A DNA stretch of 64,000 nucleotides from Nostoc sp. TCL26-01 (GCF_013393945.1 NZ_CP040297.1:1566804-1630803), one strand, 5' to 3'. Shown: positions 1 to 11,556, numbered from the stretch's first letter. Program-made: numbers and translations. The notes: generated from the letters alone by a model not told the origin.

Positions 1-1058
1 ACTGCAAATAATAATGTCCCAGCTTTTGTGGAAAAATGACGATGCTGCCAAATATCGCTGAGTTTAGCACCAATTGCCAGAGCCAGAAATGGATATATGG
101 GTATCACATACCAAGGTAGTTTTGTTCTCATCACAGAAATAGTTAGCAAGTAAATAATTGTGCCAACTAAAACTAAACTTCCCCAAGAAGTATGGCGTTT
201 TTTCACAGCTAAATAAAAGCCTCCTGGCCAAAATACCAGCCAAGGAAAACTATATTTAATTATTTCGATAAAATAGTAGAAAATATTCCCGCTATTCCCC
301 TCAACAGGTTGCACAAGACGGTTAAATGTTTGTGCTTGCAAATTTACTTGGACAAAAATGTTTCCATAATGTTGCCATTGAGCAGTATACCAAGCGATCG
401 CTGGAGCATTGCCTAAAAATAAACCCGTCCATAAATAAGGACTCTTCAATAAAACTAATTGTTTATCTGCTAATAAGAATACACCAGCAATTCCCCCCAA
501 CAACAAAACTATTAGACCTTTAGTTAAGGCAATTAGTCCCAAACCCAATCCTACACCCAAAGCATATTTTTGGTTCTGACGCGCTTTCAGTAAACAAAAC
601 AGTACGATGAGAAAAAAAGTCACCAATGTACCATCCAACATTGCCAATCTGCCATGACGCACCACAGGTAACATTGTTAAGTAAACCAAAGCTGTAAATA
701 ATGCTGGTAAACTTTTGCTAAAAAGCTGCCTACCCACCAAAAAAAGTAAAGGCACACCCAAGGCTGTTAAAACTGCACCAGGAAAGCGTGTTGTCCATTC
801 ATTCACACCACCCAGGGAATAAGTTAGAGCAATTAAGCTGTGCAGCAAAGGCGGCTTGTTGTAGTAGGGTTCTCCAGCTAAAGTAGGATAAAGCCAACGC
901 ATTGTACCATCAGGAGCGCGCCAAATATCACGAGCTACTTGAGCGATCGTCCCTTCATCCCAATCTCTTAAGGGAGAATTCCCCAAAAACATTAGCCACA
1001 GTAACAGAGACAGCACCAACAAGCTCAATAGCCATTCTTTGTCTGGGAATGGACGCAT
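1..1058 (-). CDS. Membrane glycosyltransferase, ArnT/PMT-like (GT39 type), C-terminus missing
   Basis: This gene is cut by the left edge of the window. It is read on the reverse strand from an ATG at 1056-1058 and stays open to position 1, about 352 codons. The start translates to MRPFPDKEWLLSLLVLSLL, a first membrane segment. It is followed by a loop containing RDWDEG and YYNKPPLLH, the acidic and proline-rich signatures of the first extracytoplasmic loop of ArnT/PMT glycosyltransferases. Further hydrophobic segments follow. Such enzymes move a sugar from a polyprenyl-phosphate donor to a lipid or protein acceptor at the membrane. The sugar and acceptor cannot be read from sequence. No neighbour on the same strand helps to assign a pathway. 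Confidence 0.8.
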   Translation of the reverse strand, partial: MRPFPDKEWLLSLLVLSLLLWLMFLGNSPLRDWDEGTIAQVARDIWRAPDGTMRWLYPTLAGEPYYNKPPLLHSLIALTYSLGGVNEWTTRFPGAVLTALGVPLLFLVGRQLFSKSLPALFTALVYLTMLPVVRHGRLAMLDGTLVTFFLIVLFCLLKARQNQKYALGVGLGLGLIALTKGLIVLLLGGIAGVFLLADKQLVLLKSPYLWTGLFLGNAPAIAWYTAQWQHYGNIFVQVNLQAQTFNRLVQPVEGNSGNIFYYFIEIIKYSFPWLVFWPGGFYLAVKKRHTSWGSLVLVGTIIYLLTISVMRTKLPWYVIPIYPFLALAIGAKLSDIWQHRHFSTKAGTLLFA

Positions 1059-2182
1059 GGTATGAAAATCCTGATAATTTCTAAATCGCTTTTCTTCATC
1101 TTCAATTAATGTATATAATTTTCTTTAAAGAAAATAATTAGGAGCTACGCACTTACCACAAACCTCCCTAAGACTGCGTGAGTCCTATAATTGACTTAGT
1201 TCACAATCTTACGTATATTTTTTATTGATTTTTAGTCGCAAATTTGCTTTAATTCAGTAATTATACTGTGACAACATATATCTAATTTTCATATTAATTA
1301 AGGTGATGACTTCATGCTGGAGAATTCAATACAGCAAATATCAAGCTATCAGAACTGTTAACTAAATTCTGTAATACTTAGTGACTCAAATTTTGGCATC
1401 AATAGCAAAGTTCACTATTTGATGACATAAGTAATAAAACTTTTCAAAGAGTATAGGAATTAACTAATGATCACTTTACAGTAATGGGAAACTATATTTA
1501 AGTGAGTGCAGTCTACCTGCTTGATATGGAACTAGAAATGTTATTCACTAAAAATTTAATTTTTTCTTTCAAAGGGAGTAGTAACAGTCAACAGTAGAAT
1601 AATAGCTAATAAATTTCAGACTTTATTTTAATTAAAATTTGCTATGGATAAACTTTTCTCATTCAATACTGACTTGTTTATCCCTAGGCGAAATCTATGA
1701 AGTTCATCAAACTTATTTATGGATAGAAACAGTATGTGAACAATAAACTATGAGAAGCTAGCAATAAATCCATTCAGCAATCCTCTAAATTTTGACTCTT
1801 AACTGATTGTGCTGTATTCACAACCCACTATCAGTAGTCAGAACTAAAAACTCCACTCCATGTAAATAAATCTATGGAAAATCTATAGTAAATATTATTA
1901 CAGCAGATTGTGGGTAAATAAGTTACAAGATTTAAGAGTAAAGCATAAACCAAAAGGCTGGCAATTCTGTTCTCTGCTAGATACGTACAATCTGCCAGCC
2001 TGAAAGCTAAAAGCAGAGGTGCAGTTGTAGATAATAAGTGATATTTTTTAATTTCTGTGAATCTATATGCAAAATTTCAGGATTATCAGGAATTGTCTAG
2101 GTATCTAAATTTGCTAAATAAATGTGTTAAAAACTACCATTCCCATCGTGATTGATAGTGCGATCCTCAAGGAGCTTGCGAA
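1059..2182. other. AT-rich intergenic region, 1.1 kb, no gene seen
   Basis: No convincing coding frame is seen here. Two inverted repeats are visible. One is a perfect 18-bp palindrome at 1118-1135 just upstream of the glycosyltransferase start. The other is a pair of 8-bp arms, GGCTGGCA at 1956-1963 and TGCCAGCC at 1993-2000. The rest is AT-rich and probably holds the promoters of the two divergent genes. I could not place them reliably. Confidence 0.5.
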
Positions 2183-3103
2183 GTGGAAAAAAACAATAAA
2201 TCTTTTCTTTGGCCACAGGGAATATTGATTGCGCTGTTAGCTGTGAGCGCTAGTTTGAGTTTAGGGGTGATGATGTTGCTCAAACCCAATGCTTCAGATG
2301 CTCAAATCAAGCAAAGCACGAATGGCATAAATCTCCCAAAAACCCCTGCAAAAGCTGGAACTCGTCAGCGAGTTGAGAACTTAAAAGCAACCATGCTGAC
2401 AAGTTGGCAGCAACAAGCAAAAGTTAAAGGCTTGTCTTATCCCATACCACCACGGTTCCAAGGAGCTACCATTCAAGCTGCCACACTTAGCCCCAATCAA
2501 AAAGTCATTGCCTTAACTTTTGATGATGGCCCTTGGCCTGAGACTACTGTTCAAGTCCTAAATATTCTCAAAGAAAATAATATCAAAGCAACATTTTTTG
2601 TCATTGGTCAAAATGTTAAGCACTATCCAGACTTGATTAAAAGAATAGTTGCTGAAGGTCATACTATTGGTAATCATACTTGGCATCATTGGTATCATTT
2701 TATGAATCCCCAAGTAGCTGCTTATGAAATTGACAATACAACAGAATTGATATACGAGGTTACAGGTGTGAAAACTAATTTATTTCGCCCACCAGGGGGA
2801 ATAATGCACAATGGGTTAGTTAGTTACGCCAGAAATAATAAGTATGCAGTCATTATGTGGTCATCTGACTCGATTGATTACTCACGTCCTGGTACACCGA
2901 GATTAATTAATAATGTATTTAGACAAGCAAAACCTGGTGGAATTGTGCTGATGCACGATGGTGGTGGTAATCGCTCTCAAACAGTACAAGCATTACCGGA
3001 AATTATTTCCAGATTTCGCAAGCAAGGTTATAGCTTTGTAACTATTCCCGAACTCTTAGAAATGCAGGACAAAAATCAACGAATAATTGCTAATAAAAAG
3101 TAG
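2183..3103 (+). CDS. Polysaccharide deacetylase (NodB homology domain)
   Basis: A 306-residue membrane-anchored or exported carbohydrate deacetylase of carbohydrate esterase family 4. Residues 13-33 are a hydrophobic signal anchor. The NodB catalytic motifs appear in order: TFDDGP at 112-117 (catalytic base and metal aspartates), NHTWHH at 164-169 with the H-x3-H metal pair at 165 and 169, RPPGG at 202-206, and LMHDG at 256-260 with the catalytic histidine. The enzyme should remove N- or O-acetyl groups from peptidoglycan or an exopolysaccharide outside the cytoplasmic membrane. The start is GTG, chosen because AAGGAG lies eight bases upstream (2169-2174). The neighbouring genes do not reveal the substrate. 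Confidence 0.9.
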   Translation: MEKNNKSFLWPQGILIALLAVSASLSLGVMMLLKPNASDAQIKQSTNGINLPKTPAKAGTRQRVENLKATMLTSWQQQAKVKGLSYPIPPRFQGATIQAATLSPNQKVIALTFDDGPWPETTVQVLNILKENNIKATFFVIGQNVKHYPDLIKRIVAEGHTIGNHTWHHWYHFMNPQVAAYEIDNTTELIYEVTGVKTNLFRPPGGIMHNGLVSYARNNKYAVIMWSSDSIDYSRPGTPRLINNVFRQAKPGGIVLMHDGGGNRSQTVQALPEIISRFRKQGYSFVTIPELLEMQDKNQRIIANKK

Positions 3104-3136
3104 TTTTCATCGTTACTAATTCATTACAAAAAGTTT

Positions 3137-3191
3137 CTCTGTGGTTCTATGGCAAATAAAAAATAATTTATTTAACCACAAAGCCACAGAG
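3137..3191. terminator. Possible bidirectional hairpin between convergent genes
   Basis: CTCTGTGG at 3137-3144 and CCACAGAG at 3184-3191 are perfect 8-bp inverted arms around an AT-rich 39-base loop. They lie between the convergent deacetylase and glutamate synthase genes. The long loop and lack of a clean T-tract make this a weak terminator candidate. Confidence 0.3.
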
Positions 3192-3216
3192 TTAAGAGTT
3201 TGTATTAGTCACTAGC

Positions 3217-3240
3217 TAATGACTAATGACTAATGACTAA
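3217..3240. repeat. STRR heptamer repeat (TAATGAC, 3 copies)
   Basis: Three perfect TAATGAC copies at 3217-3237 followed by TAA. This is the short tandemly repeated repetitive class described in heterocystous cyanobacteria. The last copy overlaps the TAG stop of the glutamate synthase gene (reverse strand, 3237-3239). Confidence 0.85.
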
Positions 3241-6200
3241 ACTGAACTGAGATATTTTTCCGGTACAGATTGGGGATTTGCTTCTGGATTTTCTGCTTCT
3301 GAAGGTGGGACTAATTGCCAGAATTTTGGTAAGAATTCTGACCAATTTTGCAAAATCAGTTTAGCTTTTGGTGAATCGGTGCGTTCTGCATGAGCTTTGA
3401 TTAAGTCTTGCAGTTGTTTTTCCCCGGCTGTGGTAACTACTCGTTGGATGGTGACAATTTCTTGGTTGACTAATTGGCGGAATGAACCATCTTCATCTAA
3501 GAAGTAAGCAAGTCCACCAGTCATCCCTGCTGCTACGTTGCGTCCAACTTTACCAAGAACAACAATGACACCACCAGTCATATATTCACAGCAATGATCC
3601 CCGGCTCCTTCAATCACTGCTACACCTTTAGAGTTTCGGACAGCAAAGCGCTCTCCCCCTAAACCATTGGCAAATAATACACCACCTGTAGCACCGTAGA
3701 GGCAGGTGTTACCGACGATGACGTTTTCGGCGGGATCGTAAGTAGCATCTGCTGGGGGTTTGATAATAATTTCACCACCGTGCATTCCCTTACCTACGTA
3801 ATCATTGGCTTCTCCCTCCAGTGTCAGAATAATACCTGGGAGGTTGAAAGCACCAAAGCTTTGTCCGACACTGCCTGTAAAGTTGAGGTTAATTTGTCCC
3901 TCAAAACCACTGTCGCCATACTGAGAAGCGATCGCTCCTGCTAGTCTTGCTCCTACTGTTCTGTCAGTATTGACTATGGGTATGGTTTTTGTCACTTTCG
4001 ATTGGTTACGAATTGCTGCTTGAATATTGACATCAGCCAGCAATTGATCATCTACAACTGGGCCGTTGCTGTGAACTTCTTCATGAACTAACCAGCTGCG
4101 GTCTTGTTTGGTATCTGGTAGTTTGAGTAGGCAATCTAAGTTGAGGGCTTGGGTTTTACTCAGGTGTGCGTCTTGGCGTAGTTTGAGTAAATCAGCCCGG
4201 CCAATAATTTCTGATAGAGACTGATAGCCTAGTCTAGCCAACAAACTCCGCACTTCTTCGGCTACGAAGTAGAAGAAATTGACGACGTGTTCGGGGATGC
4301 CCTTAAACCGCTTCCGCAGTTCTTCGTCTTGAGTTGCCACGCCGACAGGACAGGTATTTTGGTGACAAACCCTGGCCATCCGGCAACCTTCAGCAATCAT
4401 GGCGATGGAACCGAAGCCGTATTCTTCGCCTCCCATTAATGCTGCCATTAAGATATCCCAACCAGTTTTGAGTCCACCATCGACGCGCAAAATTACGCGA
4501 TCGCGCAAACTATTATTCATCAGGACACGATGGACTTCACTTAATCCCAGTTCCCAGGGTGAGCCAGCGTGCTTAATCGAACTAAGCGGAGATGCCCCAG
4601 TGCCACCATCATGGCCGGAAATCTGGATGATATCAGCGTTTGCTTTGGCCACACCAGCTGCGATTGTGCCAATACCAACTTCCGATACTAGTTTTACCGA
4701 CACCTGCGCTTTGGGGTTAATTTGGTGTAGGTCAAAAATTAGCTGCGCTAGGTCTTCAATCGAGTAAATATCGTGGTGCGGTGGTGGAGAAATCAAGGTG
4801 ACACCAGTTTTAGAACGCCGCAACATGGCAATGTAAGGACTCACTTTCGGCCCTGGTAGTTGTCCACCTTCACCTGGTTTTGCACCTTGGGCAATTTTGA
4901 TTTCGATTTGTTTGGCGCTGGCTAAATACTCTGGTGTCACACCAAAGCGGCCGGATGCGACTTGCTTAATGGCACTGGACGCTGTGTCACCATTCCGTAA
5001 ACCTGCCAAATGAGGTAGAGTTGGTGAGTGACCAGACCCATCTACATCATCTAACACTTTATAACGGACAGGGTCTTCGCCACCTTCTCCAGAGTTGGAT
5101 TTGCCGCCGATACGGTTCATGGCGATCGCTAAAACTTCATGGGCTTCTCGTGACAATGCACCCAAGGACATTCCCCCAGTACAAAAGCGCTTGACAATTT
5201 CGCTGACTGATTCTACTGCTTCTAAGGGAATGGGTGAGCGATCGCTTTGGAAATCTAATAAGTCGCGTAAGGCGGTGATTGGTCTGCCTTGGAGGTATTG
5301 CTTATAGACTTCGTAATGGTCATAACTCTGACTTTTTACCGCTTCATGTAGGGCTTTGGACATTTCCGGGCTATTCATGTGATATTCACCGGTTGCCCGA
5401 TACTGCACAAAGCCTAAGTTTTCTAACTTGTTGGTTTTCAGTTCTGGGAAAGCTTTGCTATGGAAAGAAAGCACCTCTTGGGCTAAGTCACTGACACTCA
5501 ATCCCCCAATCCGAGAAGCAGTTCCTCGGAAGCCCAATTCTAATAAATCGCCCCCAATACCAATGGCTTCAAAGATTTGGGCGGCTTGATAACTAGAAAG
5601 TAGCGAAATCCCCATTTTTGAGAGAATTTTCAACAAACCCGACTCTACAGCTTGGCGATAGTTGCTGAGAGCTTTTTGGAGGTTGATGTTAGTGATTTTG
5701 CCGATTGACATCAACTTTTGGGTTTTGGGGTCAGACCACCAAGCCCGCACAGTTTCTAAAGTCATGTAAGGACAAACCGCACCAGCACCATAACCAATCA
5801 GACAAGCAAAGTGGTGAGTACTCCAGCATTGAGCAGTATCAACTACCAAGGATGTTTTGGTTCTGAGTCCTTCTTGAATCAGATAGTGATGCACTGCACC
5901 CACAGCTAACAAGGGAGGAATATAACTATATTCTGTACCGATACCTGCACCTGAGCGATCGCTCAAAATCAAAATCTTCGCCCCGGCGCGGACTGACTCA
6001 GCTGCTTGTCTTTGTAAACTTTCTACAGCGATTTTCAACCCATTCGGGCCATGATCAATTGCAAACAGCGTTGACAACTCAGCCGTGGCAAAACCTGATA
6101 GCTTAATGGCTTCTAACTCTGCATCTGTCAATACTGGCGATGCTAACTTTAGTCTTCTGGCATATTCTGGTTTTGGTTCGAGTAAGTTACCCCTTTCACC

Positions 6201-7964
6201 CAGTTCCACTTTCAAAGACATCACCAATTTTTCCCGTAATGGGTCAATTGCTGGATTGGTGACTTGAGCAAACCGTTGTTTGAAATAGTCGTAGAGCAGG
6301 TGGGGTTTATTGGACAGCACCGCCAAAGGAATATCATCACCCATACAAAAAGTCGGTTCCGCGCCTTTTTTAGCCATTTCTTCAATGACCATTTCCACAT
6401 CTTCTGTTGTGTAACCAAAGGCTAATTGCAGACGTAGTAGTGTTTCTTGATCCAGTTTTTCTGTTGTCAATTTGCCGTTATCTGCTGCGTGATGACCATT
6501 ACCATTGCCATTGACTGATGGAGACTCACTCACAACTAACTGCGGCAATTCTTGACGATACTGGCGCAACCATTCCCCATAAGGTTGTTTTTTGGCGATG
6601 CGTTGCTTAATTTCCCAATTCTTGAGAATTTCATGGTTGACCAAATCCACGGCAATCATTTGCCCTGGGCCTAGTCTACCTTTCTCGATAATGTCTGCCT
6701 CTGGTAAGTCAACCACACCCGCCTCAGATGCCACCACAATGTAATCATCTTTAGTAATCACATAACGTGCTGGTCTTAAACCATTGCGATCAAGTGTTGC
6801 ACCGACTTTTTTGCCATCGCTAAATACCAACAGTGCTGGCCCGTCCCAAGCTTCTTGCAAACCACTGTAATATTCGTAAAAATCCACAATCTCTGGATAG
6901 TCACGCAAAGATGGTTGATTTTGGTAAGCCTCTGGAACCATGATCATCAAGCCTTCTTCCGGCGCACGTCCAGAACGCACCAACAACTCCAACACGTTAT
7001 CTAAGGTTGCGGAGTCGCTGTTATCAATGTGAACCAATGGTTTCAGTTCATCAAAGCGGCTATCCCAGACCGGATGATTTAAGTTGGCTTCTCTTGCCAT
7101 CATCCAGTTGATATTACCGAGGAGAGTGTTAATTTCTCCATTGTGACCCAATAGCCGCATTGGTTGGGCTAGAGGCCATTTGGGCATAGTGTTAGTACTA
7201 AAGCGGCGATGATAGACGGCAAAGGCACTCTTATAGGCGGGATTTTTTAAGTCTTCGTAAAATTCACCTAAAACTGCCGAACGCACCATGCCTTTATAAA
7301 CAATTGTCCGGCTAGATAAGGAACAGATGTAAAATTCTTCCGAGATGCTCTTGGCTGCTTTGAATATGCGTTTACGAGCAATGTAAAGTTGCTTTTCTAA
7401 TTCATCACCACTTTGGGCTGATGCTAAAAAAACTTGTTCTATCTGGGGTTGATTAGATGCGGCCTGTACCCCCAATAAATCAGGTTTGACTGGGACTACT
7501 CGCCAGTCCAGTAGAGTTAATTTCTCTTCAGTAGCTATTTTTTCTACAATCGCTTTAGCTGTTTGCGCTATTGCTGGATCTTGGGGTAGAAATATCATCC
7601 CTACAGCAATATTATTGCTGGATAAAAAGTCTATCTCTCCACAGGCATATTCTTGTTGAAACAATTCCCAGGGAATAGCGGTTAACACCCCTGCACCATC
7701 ACCAGAATCTTGATCGGCACTACAACCACCCCGATGTTCTAAGCAGGTCAAAGCTGTTAAAGCTTTATCCACAATTTCATGGCTAGGACGATTTTGACGA
7801 TGAGCAATAAAACCTACACCACAGGCATCCCGTTCTTCTACTAACCACTTTTGCCCCTGATAGGTATCTCCTGAGTTAATTTTTGCTGTGATTTCTGGAT
7901 TTTGATTCATCGGTTTATCATTCATAGCCTGTCCCTGAGATATTTGAGTCACGAATTTTGCCAC
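3237..7964 (-). CDS. glsF: Ferredoxin-dependent glutamate synthase (Fd-GOGAT)
   Basis: A 1575-residue enzyme that makes two glutamates from glutamine and 2-oxoglutarate with reduced ferredoxin, completing ammonium assimilation with glutamine synthetase. The class II amidotransferase domain begins at Cys48 (ACGVGF), so the preceding 47 residues are a propeptide removed to expose the nucleophile. The central and FMN-binding TIM-barrel domains follow. The [3Fe-4S] cysteines are C1194, C1200 and C1205 ([15 protein letters not shown]). The C-terminal part is a beta-helix domain. Length and the absence of a fused or adjacent NADPH small subunit favour the ferredoxin type. The annotated ATG gives a long propeptide. 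A second ATG at 7923-7925 (Met14) is an equally good start. A leader of several hundred bases precedes the gene. I found no canonical GTA-N8-TAC NtcA site in it. The stop lies inside an STRR repeat. Confidence 0.95.
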   Translation of the reverse strand: MAKFVTQISQGQAMNDKPMNQNPEITAKINSGDTYQGQKWLVEERDACGVGFIAHRQNRPSHEIVDKALTALTCLEHRGGCSADQDSGDGAGVLTAIPWELFQQEYACGEIDFLSSNNIAVGMIFLPQDPAIAQTAKAIVEKIATEEKLTLLDWRVVPVKPDLLGVQAASNQPQIEQVFLASAQSGDELEKQLYIARKRIFKAAKSISEEFYICSLSSRTIVYKGMVRSAVLGEFYEDLKNPAYKSAFAVYHRRFSTNTMPKWPLAQPMRLLGHNGEINTLLGNINWMMAREANLNHPVWDSRFDELKPLVHIDNSDSATLDNVLELLVRSGRAPEEGLMIMVPEAYQNQPSLRDYPEIVDFYEYYSGLQEAWDGPALLVFSDGKKVGATLDRNGLRPARYVITKDDYIVVASEAGVVDLPEADIIEKGRLGPGQMIAVDLVNHEILKNWEIKQRIAKKQPYGEWLRQYRQELPQLVVSESPSVNGNGNGHHAADNGKLTTEKLDQETLLRLQLAFGYTTEDVEMVIEEMAKKGAEPTFCMGDDIPLAVLSNKPHLLYDYFKQRFAQVTNPAIDPLREKLVMSLKVELGERGNLLEPKPEYARRLKLASPVLTDAELEAIKLSGFATAELSTLFAIDHGPNGLKIAVESLQRQAAESVRAGAKILILSDRSGAGIGTEYSYIPPLLAVGAVHHYLIQEGLRTKTSLVVDTAQCWSTHHFACLIGYGAGAVCPYMTLETVRAWWSDPKTQKLMSIGKITNINLQKALSNYRQAVESGLLKILSKMGISLLSSYQAAQIFEAIGIGGDLLELGFRGTASRIGGLSVSDLAQEVLSFHSKAFPELKTNKLENLGFVQYRATGEYHMNSPEMSKALHEAVKSQSYDHYEVYKQYLQGRPITALRDLLDFQSDRSPIPLEAVESVSEIVKRFCTGGMSLGALSREAHEVLAIAMNRIGGKSNSGEGGEDPVRYKVLDDVDGSGHSPTLPHLAGLRNGDTASSAIKQVASGRFGVTPEYLASAKQIEIKIAQGAKPGEGGQLPGPKVSPYIAMLRRSKTGVTLISPPPHHDIYSIEDLAQLIFDLHQINPKAQVSVKLVSEVGIGTIAAGVAKANADIIQISGHDGGTGASPLSSIKHAGSPWELGLSEVHRVLMNNSLRDRVILRVDGGLKTGWDILMAALMGGEEYGFGSIAMIAEGCRMARVCHQNTCPVGVATQDEELRKRFKGIPEHVVNFFYFVAEEVRSLLARLGYQSLSEIIGRADLLKLRQDAHLSKTQALNLDCLLKLPDTKQDRSWLVHEEVHSNGPVVDDQLLADVNIQAAIRNQSKVTKTIPIVNTDRTVGARLAGAIASQYGDSGFEGQINLNFTGSVGQSFGAFNLPGIILTLEGEANDYVGKGMHGGEIIIKPPADATYDPAENVIVGNTCLYGATGGVLFANGLGGERFAVRNSKGVAVIEGAGDHCCEYMTGGVIVVLGKVGRNVAAGMTGGLAYFLDEDGSFRQLVNQEIVTIQRVVTTAGEKQLQDLIKAHAERTDSPKAKLILQNWSEFLPKFWQLVPPSEAENPEANPQSVPEKYLSSV

Positions 7965-8793
7965 TGTTGGTCAGTAAGATTTCTAAACTTCGAGTGACAT
8001 AAATACATAAATTACCGAAATTTAGAGAAAAAAAATTTTAACTTCGGCGCTTGTCATCACCCACGTTAAAATGTTTACGCTATTTTTATGTGTTTATCTT
8101 TGGTGTCAGAAAAAATCTCTTTGCCTTGAAAGTCCTCTATTTATATCGTTAACTGTATATTTTCTCAATTCTTGTGTACTAAATGAAATCTATTTTTTAG
8201 GCAGACTCTAGCTTTAGTTTCTGCAAAAGAAACCCGGAATACACACTCTACTGTTTTTCGAGTCAAAATTATCCTGATTTACCAGCAAAATCAGCGTAGT
8301 ACACTATATACCCATTTGACAATTCCTAAATATCTTTGTTGTTGTTCAGATTTTGACTGTTGCCACTAAAGTCACTAAATATCTAGCTCCTATACAAGTA
8401 GCAACAGCAGCAACAATGTATAAGGATTTATATGTTATCTAAATTTGCTCACCAAAACTACTGTCGATAGTCTGGCCGTAACTAATGCTAGCTAAAGTGT
8501 TGAATTCTATAGTGGTTTTAGAGTAAAATTTTTGCCAATTATTTGTAAGAGATAACTAGCCAATATATAGGCTATCATATTTACTAAAAAATTGAGTCAC
8601 TATTTTTTCATATTTCCCCAAAATTAGCTCAGACTTACGTACCCAACAAACCCTGATGAGGGTAATCAACAGTCCAACTTTCATTTTGAACCTTGACTTT
8701 TGACAAAAAAGCTAGAAAATCAATGGGACAGCTTCAGTTCTGTTAGCCAACTTGCACCAAGGATGTTAGGTTGCAAAAGTACCTATGTAAATT
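7965..8793. other. Divergent intergenic region, 0.83 kb, no gene seen
   Basis: AT-rich spacer between divergent glsF and the exported NAGPA-family gene. No open frame resembles a protein. GTA-N7-TAC occurs at 8299-8311, one base short of the NtcA spacing. The promoters of both genes should lie here, but none is clear enough to call. Confidence 0.5.
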
Positions 8794-10770
8794 ATGGTCA
8801 AGATGCCCAAATACTACCGACAAAAAAATCCTCATGCAATGCCTAGAGCGAGTTTTGCCTATGCTCAAACATTCAATTGCAGGTTATACTCAGCCGTTAT
8901 CTTACCGATGACGACGATATCACTGTGCTTGTCTGTTAACCATAGCATCAGCGCTCAACCGTTACCACCACCAGCACCAGTATCTCCTTTACCAGCCAGA
9001 ACATTATCAGGTAGCCAAATTTCTCTCAATGGCCGGAGCTTACCCGGAGCATGGTTACAGCAACCACAAGGAAACAACCAAGTAGCAATTTACGTCAGTG
9101 ATGGTGCGCTCAGACAATTAATTGGCGTAGACCTTTTAAGCAATGTTAATCCAGCCAGACAGCCAATTGTTTGGTTTGCACCAGTTACCAAACCTGTCAT
9201 TTTAGCTACGAAGTTTCTAGGAGGATATCGCTATCTCGACATCACTAATTTTGCCCAAACAGCAGGATGGCAAATTCAAACTCAGGGTAACATCTTGGCG
9301 ATCGCTACACCCAAAGCCCAAGTCAAAAATCTTAGCCTCACAGCATCCCGCATAGTCGTAGATTTAGATAACCCTACCCCCTGGCAAGTCAGACAAGGAT
9401 CACCAATAAAAATTTCCCCTGATCCCACCACACCTGATGCCAAACCTCCTGCACCTGTCAACAGAGAGTGGACAATTGTTTTAGATGGCATAGCTGATGC
9501 TGGTTTAATTCAACGCTACACCCCCTTACCAGCAACACCCCCACCCACATCTTTACCAAATCTCATCAAACAATTAATCCCCACACCAGAACCCCAATCA
9601 CCAGTCAAACAAGTAGAGGTAGTTAATAATCAAACCCTGATTCGTCTTAGTGTTCCCTTGGGTTTATCACCCAAAGTTAGCACCATCAATCAACCCCATC
9701 GCCTGATTATTGACCTACGTCCCGATACACTAGAACCACGAGATATTATTTGGACAAAAGGTCTACGTTGGCGACAACAGTATGTCAATTTAGGGACAGA
9801 CCGCTTTCCTGTAGTGTGGTTAGAAATTAACCCCAGAACTATCGGCATCACCTTAAAACCAATCGTCACCAACCCTGACACCCTCATTGGTACAGCCCCC
9901 ATCAGCCAAACAGCACAACGCTACGTAGCTGTCGGCGCAATTAATGGTGGCTATTTTAACCGGAATAATCGCTTACCCTTGGGCGCAATTCGTCAGGATA
10001 ACCAGTGGTTGTCCAGCCCCATTTTAAATAGAGGAGCGATCGCTTGGAATAATTCTGGGCAATTTTACTTCGGTCGCCTCACCTTACAAGAAATTTTAAC
10101 GACATCGAGTAATGTGCGAGTGCCAATCTTATTTCTCAACAGTGGCTATGTCCAGAGTGGCATTGCACGTTACACCCCAGCTTGGGGAAAGTTTTACACA
10201 TCTTTAACCGACAATGAAAGGGTTTTCGTTGTGCAAAACAACAAAATTACCAATCAGTTTGCCGGGGATAAAGCCGGTCAAACTAACTTTCCCATTCCCC
10301 CAGACAGCTACTTACTAGTATTACGCGGTAATTCCACCACGCTAGCATCACAATTACCCAATGGTACTGATGTGCAAATTACCAGTAGCACCACACCCAG
10401 CGATTTCAACCGTTACCCCAACATCATCGGCGCTGGGCCTTTATTACTGCAAAATAGTCAAATCGTCCTCGATGCTAAAGGTGAAAAATTCAGCAATGCT
10501 TTTATTGCAGAAAAAGCCGTACGTAGTGGTATTTGTACAACCGCCAACAATAACCTGCTAATTACAGCCACCCACAATCGTGCCGGTGGATTGGGTGCTA
10601 CCCTAGCAGAACACGCCCAAATCATGAAGCTGTTAGGCTGTGTTAATGCTCTTAACCTAGACGGTGGCAGTTCCACCAGCCTCTACCTAAGTGGACAACT
10701 ACTCGACCGTTATCCTAACACTGCTGCCCGTGTCCACAACGGCATCGGCATTTTCCTGCAAGCACGATAG
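8794..10770 (+). CDS. Exported phosphodiester glycosidase family protein (NAGPA/DUF2233 domain)
   Basis: A 658-residue protein with an N-terminal export signal: a basic stretch and then a hydrophobic run around residues 33-50, with likely cleavage near SISAQP. ATG at 8794 is the first start. Met16 (MPRASFAYAQ) gives a more ordinary signal peptide and may be the true start. Residues about 60-320 are beta-rich and proline-rich, with AMIN-like patterns such as SRIVVDLDNP and HRLIIDLRPD. The C-terminal half carries the NAGPA signature: GAINGGYFNRNN, later IIGAGPLLL, and LNLDGGSSTSLYL near the end. The family is named for the human uncovering enzyme that hydrolyses a sugar phosphodiester. In bacteria it acts on cell-wall or exopolysaccharide glycans, mostly uncharacterised. 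Substrate unknown here. Confidence 0.8.
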   Translation: MVKMPKYYRQKNPHAMPRASFAYAQTFNCRLYSAVILPMTTISLCLSVNHSISAQPLPPPAPVSPLPARTLSGSQISLNGRSLPGAWLQQPQGNNQVAIYVSDGALRQLIGVDLLSNVNPARQPIVWFAPVTKPVILATKFLGGYRYLDITNFAQTAGWQIQTQGNILAIATPKAQVKNLSLTASRIVVDLDNPTPWQVRQGSPIKISPDPTTPDAKPPAPVNREWTIVLDGIADAGLIQRYTPLPATPPPTSLPNLIKQLIPTPEPQSPVKQVEVVNNQTLIRLSVPLGLSPKVSTINQPHRLIIDLRPDTLEPRDIIWTKGLRWRQQYVNLGTDRFPVVWLEINPRTIGITLKPIVTNPDTLIGTAPISQTAQRYVAVGAINGGYFNRNNRLPLGAIRQDNQWLSSPILNRGAIAWNNSGQFYFGRLTLQEILTTSSNVRVPILFLNSGYVQSGIARYTPAWGKFYTSLTDNERVFVVQNNKITNQFAGDKAGQTNFPIPPDSYLLVLRGNSTTLASQLPNGTDVQITSSTTPSDFNRYPNIIGAGPLLLQNSQIVLDAKGEKFSNAFIAEKAVRSGICTTANNNLLITATHNRAGGLGATLAEHAQIMKLLGCVNALNLDGGSSTSLYLSGQLLDRYPNTAARVHNGIGIFLQAR

Positions 10771-11133
10771 AGAGTGCTGAGTGCTGAGTGCTGTTAGCGG
10801 TAGCGGGGCGATGAGCCGCGTGCTGAGTACTGAGTGGAAGTCGGAAGTCAGAAGTCGGAGAGTGCTTTCTAATGACTATTGACTATTGACTATTGACCAA
10901 TGACTAATGACCACTCCCCTTTTTAAAGCTGAGAATAAGTAGCCATTCTGCTAGATGAAGACTTGGTGTAAACCTGGAATTTAAACAAAGATTCCATACG
11001 CGATGAAGTTTCCCTTTGCTATGTTTAGCAAGTGAAACTAATTTGCTAATTTTCACGGTTGTAAGATTGCCGAAAATTTTCCATCAATTGTTAAGACTAA
11101 TGACGGTTTGTTTTGTTTTTAAATGAGGTAACT
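10771..11133. repeat. Repeat-rich spacer with GCTGAGT and TGACTAT-type heptamers
   Basis: About 360 bases without a gene. Immediately after the stop there are GTGCTGAGTGCTGAGTGCTG repeats (10774-10800), then a GAAGTCG triplication near 10840-10858. STRR heptamers of the TGACTAT/TGACTAA type follow at about 10871-10912. The remaining part up to the cupin gene is AT-rich leader sequence. Confidence 0.7.
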
Positions 11134-11556
11134 ATGGCCCAATCTCCAGAAACCACTACAAAAACTCACTCTTTGCCCCTACCTACTACCATTACTAGCC
11201 GTGGTGTGGCTGCGACTGAATTGCGTCCTTGGGGTTCTTTTACAGTTTTAGAAGAGGGACGTGGCTATAAAATTAAGCGGATCGAAGTTAAGCCCGGACA
11301 TCGCCTCAGTCTGCAAATGCACCATCACCGCAGTGAACATTGGATTGTTGTCTCTGGTACAGCCAGAGTTGTGTGTGGCGACAAAGAAATATTACTGAGT
11401 AATAATCAGTCAACTTACGTACCTCAGTGTACAGCTCACCGTTTAGAAAATCCTGGTGTGATTTCTTTGGTACTAATTGAAGTACAGAATGGTGAATACT
11501 TGGGTGAAGATGACATTATTCGCTATCAAGATGATTATGCTCGTACATCTAATTAA
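11134..11556 (+). CDS. Cupin-domain protein, mannose-6-phosphate isomerase type II-like
   Basis: A 140-residue single cupin domain. Positions RPWGSFTVLEEG, VKPGHRLSLQMHHHRSEHW and the downstream PQCTAHRLENPG carry the metal-binding histidines and glutamate of the cupin barrel. They match the C-terminal isomerase domain of bifunctional ManC/AlgA proteins, so mannose-6-phosphate/fructose-6-phosphate isomerisation for GDP-mannose supply is likely. The nucleotidyltransferase half is absent, so this is the stand-alone form. An in-frame TTG at 11113 would add seven residues. ATG at 11134 is preferred because TGAGGTA lies just upstream. Confidence 0.8.
   Translation: MAQSPETTTKTHSLPLPTTITSRGVAATELRPWGSFTVLEEGRGYKIKRIEVKPGHRLSLQMHHHRSEHWIVVSGTARVVCGDKEILLSNNQSTYVPQCTAHRLENPGVISLVLIEVQNGEYLGEDDIIRYQDDYARTSN

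Noticed and set aside
4399..4767. Forward frame of 122 codons within glsF
   Set aside because: It is the antisense shadow of a well-conserved part of glutamate synthase, including the Fe-S region.
8296..8312. Possible NtcA binding site in front of glsF
   Set aside because: GTA-N7-TAC instead of GTA-N8-TAC, and the position relative to any -10 box could not be set.
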